Origin: Methanobacteriota archaeon | Lineage (GTDB): Archaea > Thermoplasmatota > Poseidoniia > Poseidoniales > Poseidoniaceae | Direction: 5' to 3' | Assembly (NCBI GenBank): GCA_029979405.1 | Contig: JAPOHM010000061.1 | Location: 1-7,920 of the forward strand | DNA length: 7,920 bases | Part shown: positions 7,344-7,920 of the stretch, one piece after another | Layout of the letters: each line of letters opens with the position of its first letter | How positions within the stretch are numbered: position 1 is the stretch's first letter | Translations under genes and position numbers: made by a program | The notes under the pieces: model-generated | The model's database searches: none | Seen by the model: the letters and a program-made list of their open reading frames with translations, nothing else | Told to the model about the DNA's origin: nothing

Positions 7344-7727
7344 ATGTTGACTCACAGAACTAGACTGCTATTGATAGGTGCTGTTTTGACTATCGCTCTA
7401 GGCTCAACTCTGTTACTTCAAACACCAGAAGCAACAAGGACGATAGATGAGGTAATGGAATCACCAAGTAATTTGGAGGGCAAAGAAATTGCAATTCGTG
7501 GTGAGATTTTGGATTACAGTATCAATGAGACCCAACTCACATTCATAATACACGGTGAAGATTCTGAATTATTAGTAGATTACAGCCAGGCAAGCGTTTC
7601 TAACGGATTAGACAATAATCGTACGGTATATGCTGAGGGAGTTCTAATTTATTCTGATGATGCATGGATTTTTGAGGCAGAAGTAATCAAAACAAGTTGC
7701 CCTTCGAAGTATGAAGAAGCCGAATAA
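7344..7727 (+). CDS. ccmE: CcmE-like cytochrome c maturation haem chaperone, CxxxY type
   Basis: CcmE takes haem from the CcmABCD exporter and delivers it outside the membrane for attachment to c-type cytochromes. From ATG at 7344 the protein has 127 residues. It has one N-terminal anchor helix after a basic start (RTRLLLIGAVLTIALGSTLLL, about 5-25), then an OB-fold-like beta domain: TIDEVMESPSNLEGKEIAIRGEI, a turn, LTFIIHGEDSELLVDY, then RTVYAEGVLIYSDDAWIFEAEVI. The C-terminal CPSKY (119-123) matches the CxxxY haem-binding motif found in place of HxxxY in archaeal and Desulfovibrio-type CcmE. The anchor, the domain order and CPSKY together make the assignment good, though the short length and divergent strands leave a small chance that it is another OB-fold protein. 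A start at 7326 would add six residues and overlap pyrD by 14 bases. No other ccm gene is in the window. Confidence 0.8.
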   Translation: MLTHRTRLLLIGAVLTIALGSTLLLQTPEATRTIDEVMESPSNLEGKEIAIRGEILDYSINETQLTFIIHGEDSELLVDYSQASVSNGLDNNRTVYAEGVLIYSDDAWIFEAEVIKTSCPSKYEEAE

Positions 7728-7731
7728 ATTT
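7723..7731 (+). promoter_or_regulatory. TATA-like box of the SRP RNA gene
   Basis: AATAAATTT overlaps the stop codon of the ccmE-like gene and sits about 25 bases before the likely 5' end of the SRP RNA (about 7750-7756). The preceding GAAGCCG is purine-rich, as expected for a TFB recognition element. The spacing fits an archaeal promoter, which would give the RNA its own transcription start. Confidence 0.45.
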
Positions 7732-7750
7732 CATTCGGTGGGTTCAAAAT

Positions 7751-7920
7751 GGTAAGGCTGTACGGCATGGCGGGATAGGAGGGGAGTTTGCGTGCCCTCT
7801 TCCGCAAATCGCATATGGCGGTCCGAAAGCCAAGAGGCGGCTTAGCCGGCTTATGGATTCCCACAGGCGGACGTTGATGTCTCGCCCCCACGTGACCCGG
7901 GTGTCATGAACCGAAACCGG
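7751..7920 (+). ncRNA. ffs: Archaeal SRP RNA (7S), 5' and middle part, cut by window end
   Basis: This is the RNA scaffold of the signal recognition particle, which binds SRP19 and SRP54 and targets nascent membrane and secreted proteins. The stretch is clearly richer in G+C than the surrounding genes and has no convincing reading frame. It carries a pattern I recognise from archaeal SRP RNA: a G-rich strand GAGGG (7779-7783) pairing with CCCTC (7795-7799), then CCGCAAATCGCATATGGCGG (7802-7821; CCGC/GCGG pair), then CCGAAAGCCAAGAGGCGG (7823-7840), and the later GGACGTTGATGTC segment. These correspond in order to the haloarchaeal and methanogen blocks CCGGAAACCGCCGATATG, CCGAAGCCCGAGGGGCGG and GGACGTCGAAACC as I recall them. 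The 5' end is approximate. The SRP54-binding helix 8 (GUCAGG and GGAAG...GCAGC blocks) is not seen and should lie beyond 7920. Full archaeal SRP RNAs are about 300 nt. Confidence 0.82.

Noticed and set aside
7649..7891. Open frame on the minus strand over the end of the ccmE-like gene and the SRP RNA
   Set aside because: It overlaps a structured RNA and a supported gene on the opposite strand, is basic and low in complexity of pattern, and shows no recognisable domain.

Overview
The window looks like a piece of an archaeal chromosome with low to moderate G+C. Three things point to Archaea: the last ~170 bases match the 5' and middle part of archaeal SRP (7S) RNA, there is a geranylgeranyl-reductase-type flavoprotein of the kind that saturates archaeal lipids, and the CcmE-like protein carries the CxxxY motif known from archaeal and some sulfate-reducer CcmE. 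The predicted class 2 (quinone-linked) dihydroorotate dehydrogenase and a c-type cytochrome maturation factor suggest a respiring, probably aerobic, organism. A marine Thermoplasmatota lineage (for example Poseidoniales/MGII or MGIII) would fit, but that is inference from gene content.

Layout. From 6219 down to 1 everything is read on the minus strand. In order of transcription these are a 128-residue protein of unknown function, a T8 terminator-like tract and a small perfect hairpin/palindrome, a 916-residue type IA topoisomerase of the topo III group, a ~399-residue FAD-dependent geranylgeranyl-reductase-family protein, a ~359-residue two-helix membrane protein of unknown function, and a lipoprotein that runs off the left edge. 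The last three follow the topoisomerase at short spacings (43, about 8 and 34 bases), so the four could form one transcription unit. From about 6245 onward genes are read on the plus strand: pyrD, a ccmE-like gene overlapping or closely following it, and the SRP RNA gene, which is cut by the right edge. The 128-residue gene and pyrD are divergent with a very short shared intergenic region.

How they fit together. The genes are mostly housekeeping and not an obvious single pathway: DNA topology, isoprenoid lipid reduction, envelope proteins, pyrimidine synthesis coupled to the respiratory quinone pool, cytochrome c haem delivery, and protein targeting. I see no transposase, CRISPR array, tRNA, integrase or defence cassette. 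Every stretch longer than 90 bases is assigned to a gene. I found no convincing undescribed system. The items most worth a second look are the CxxxY CcmE, the bacterial-looking topo III with an altered Toprim motif, the palindrome upstream of the topoisomerase gene, and the three unrecognised proteins.
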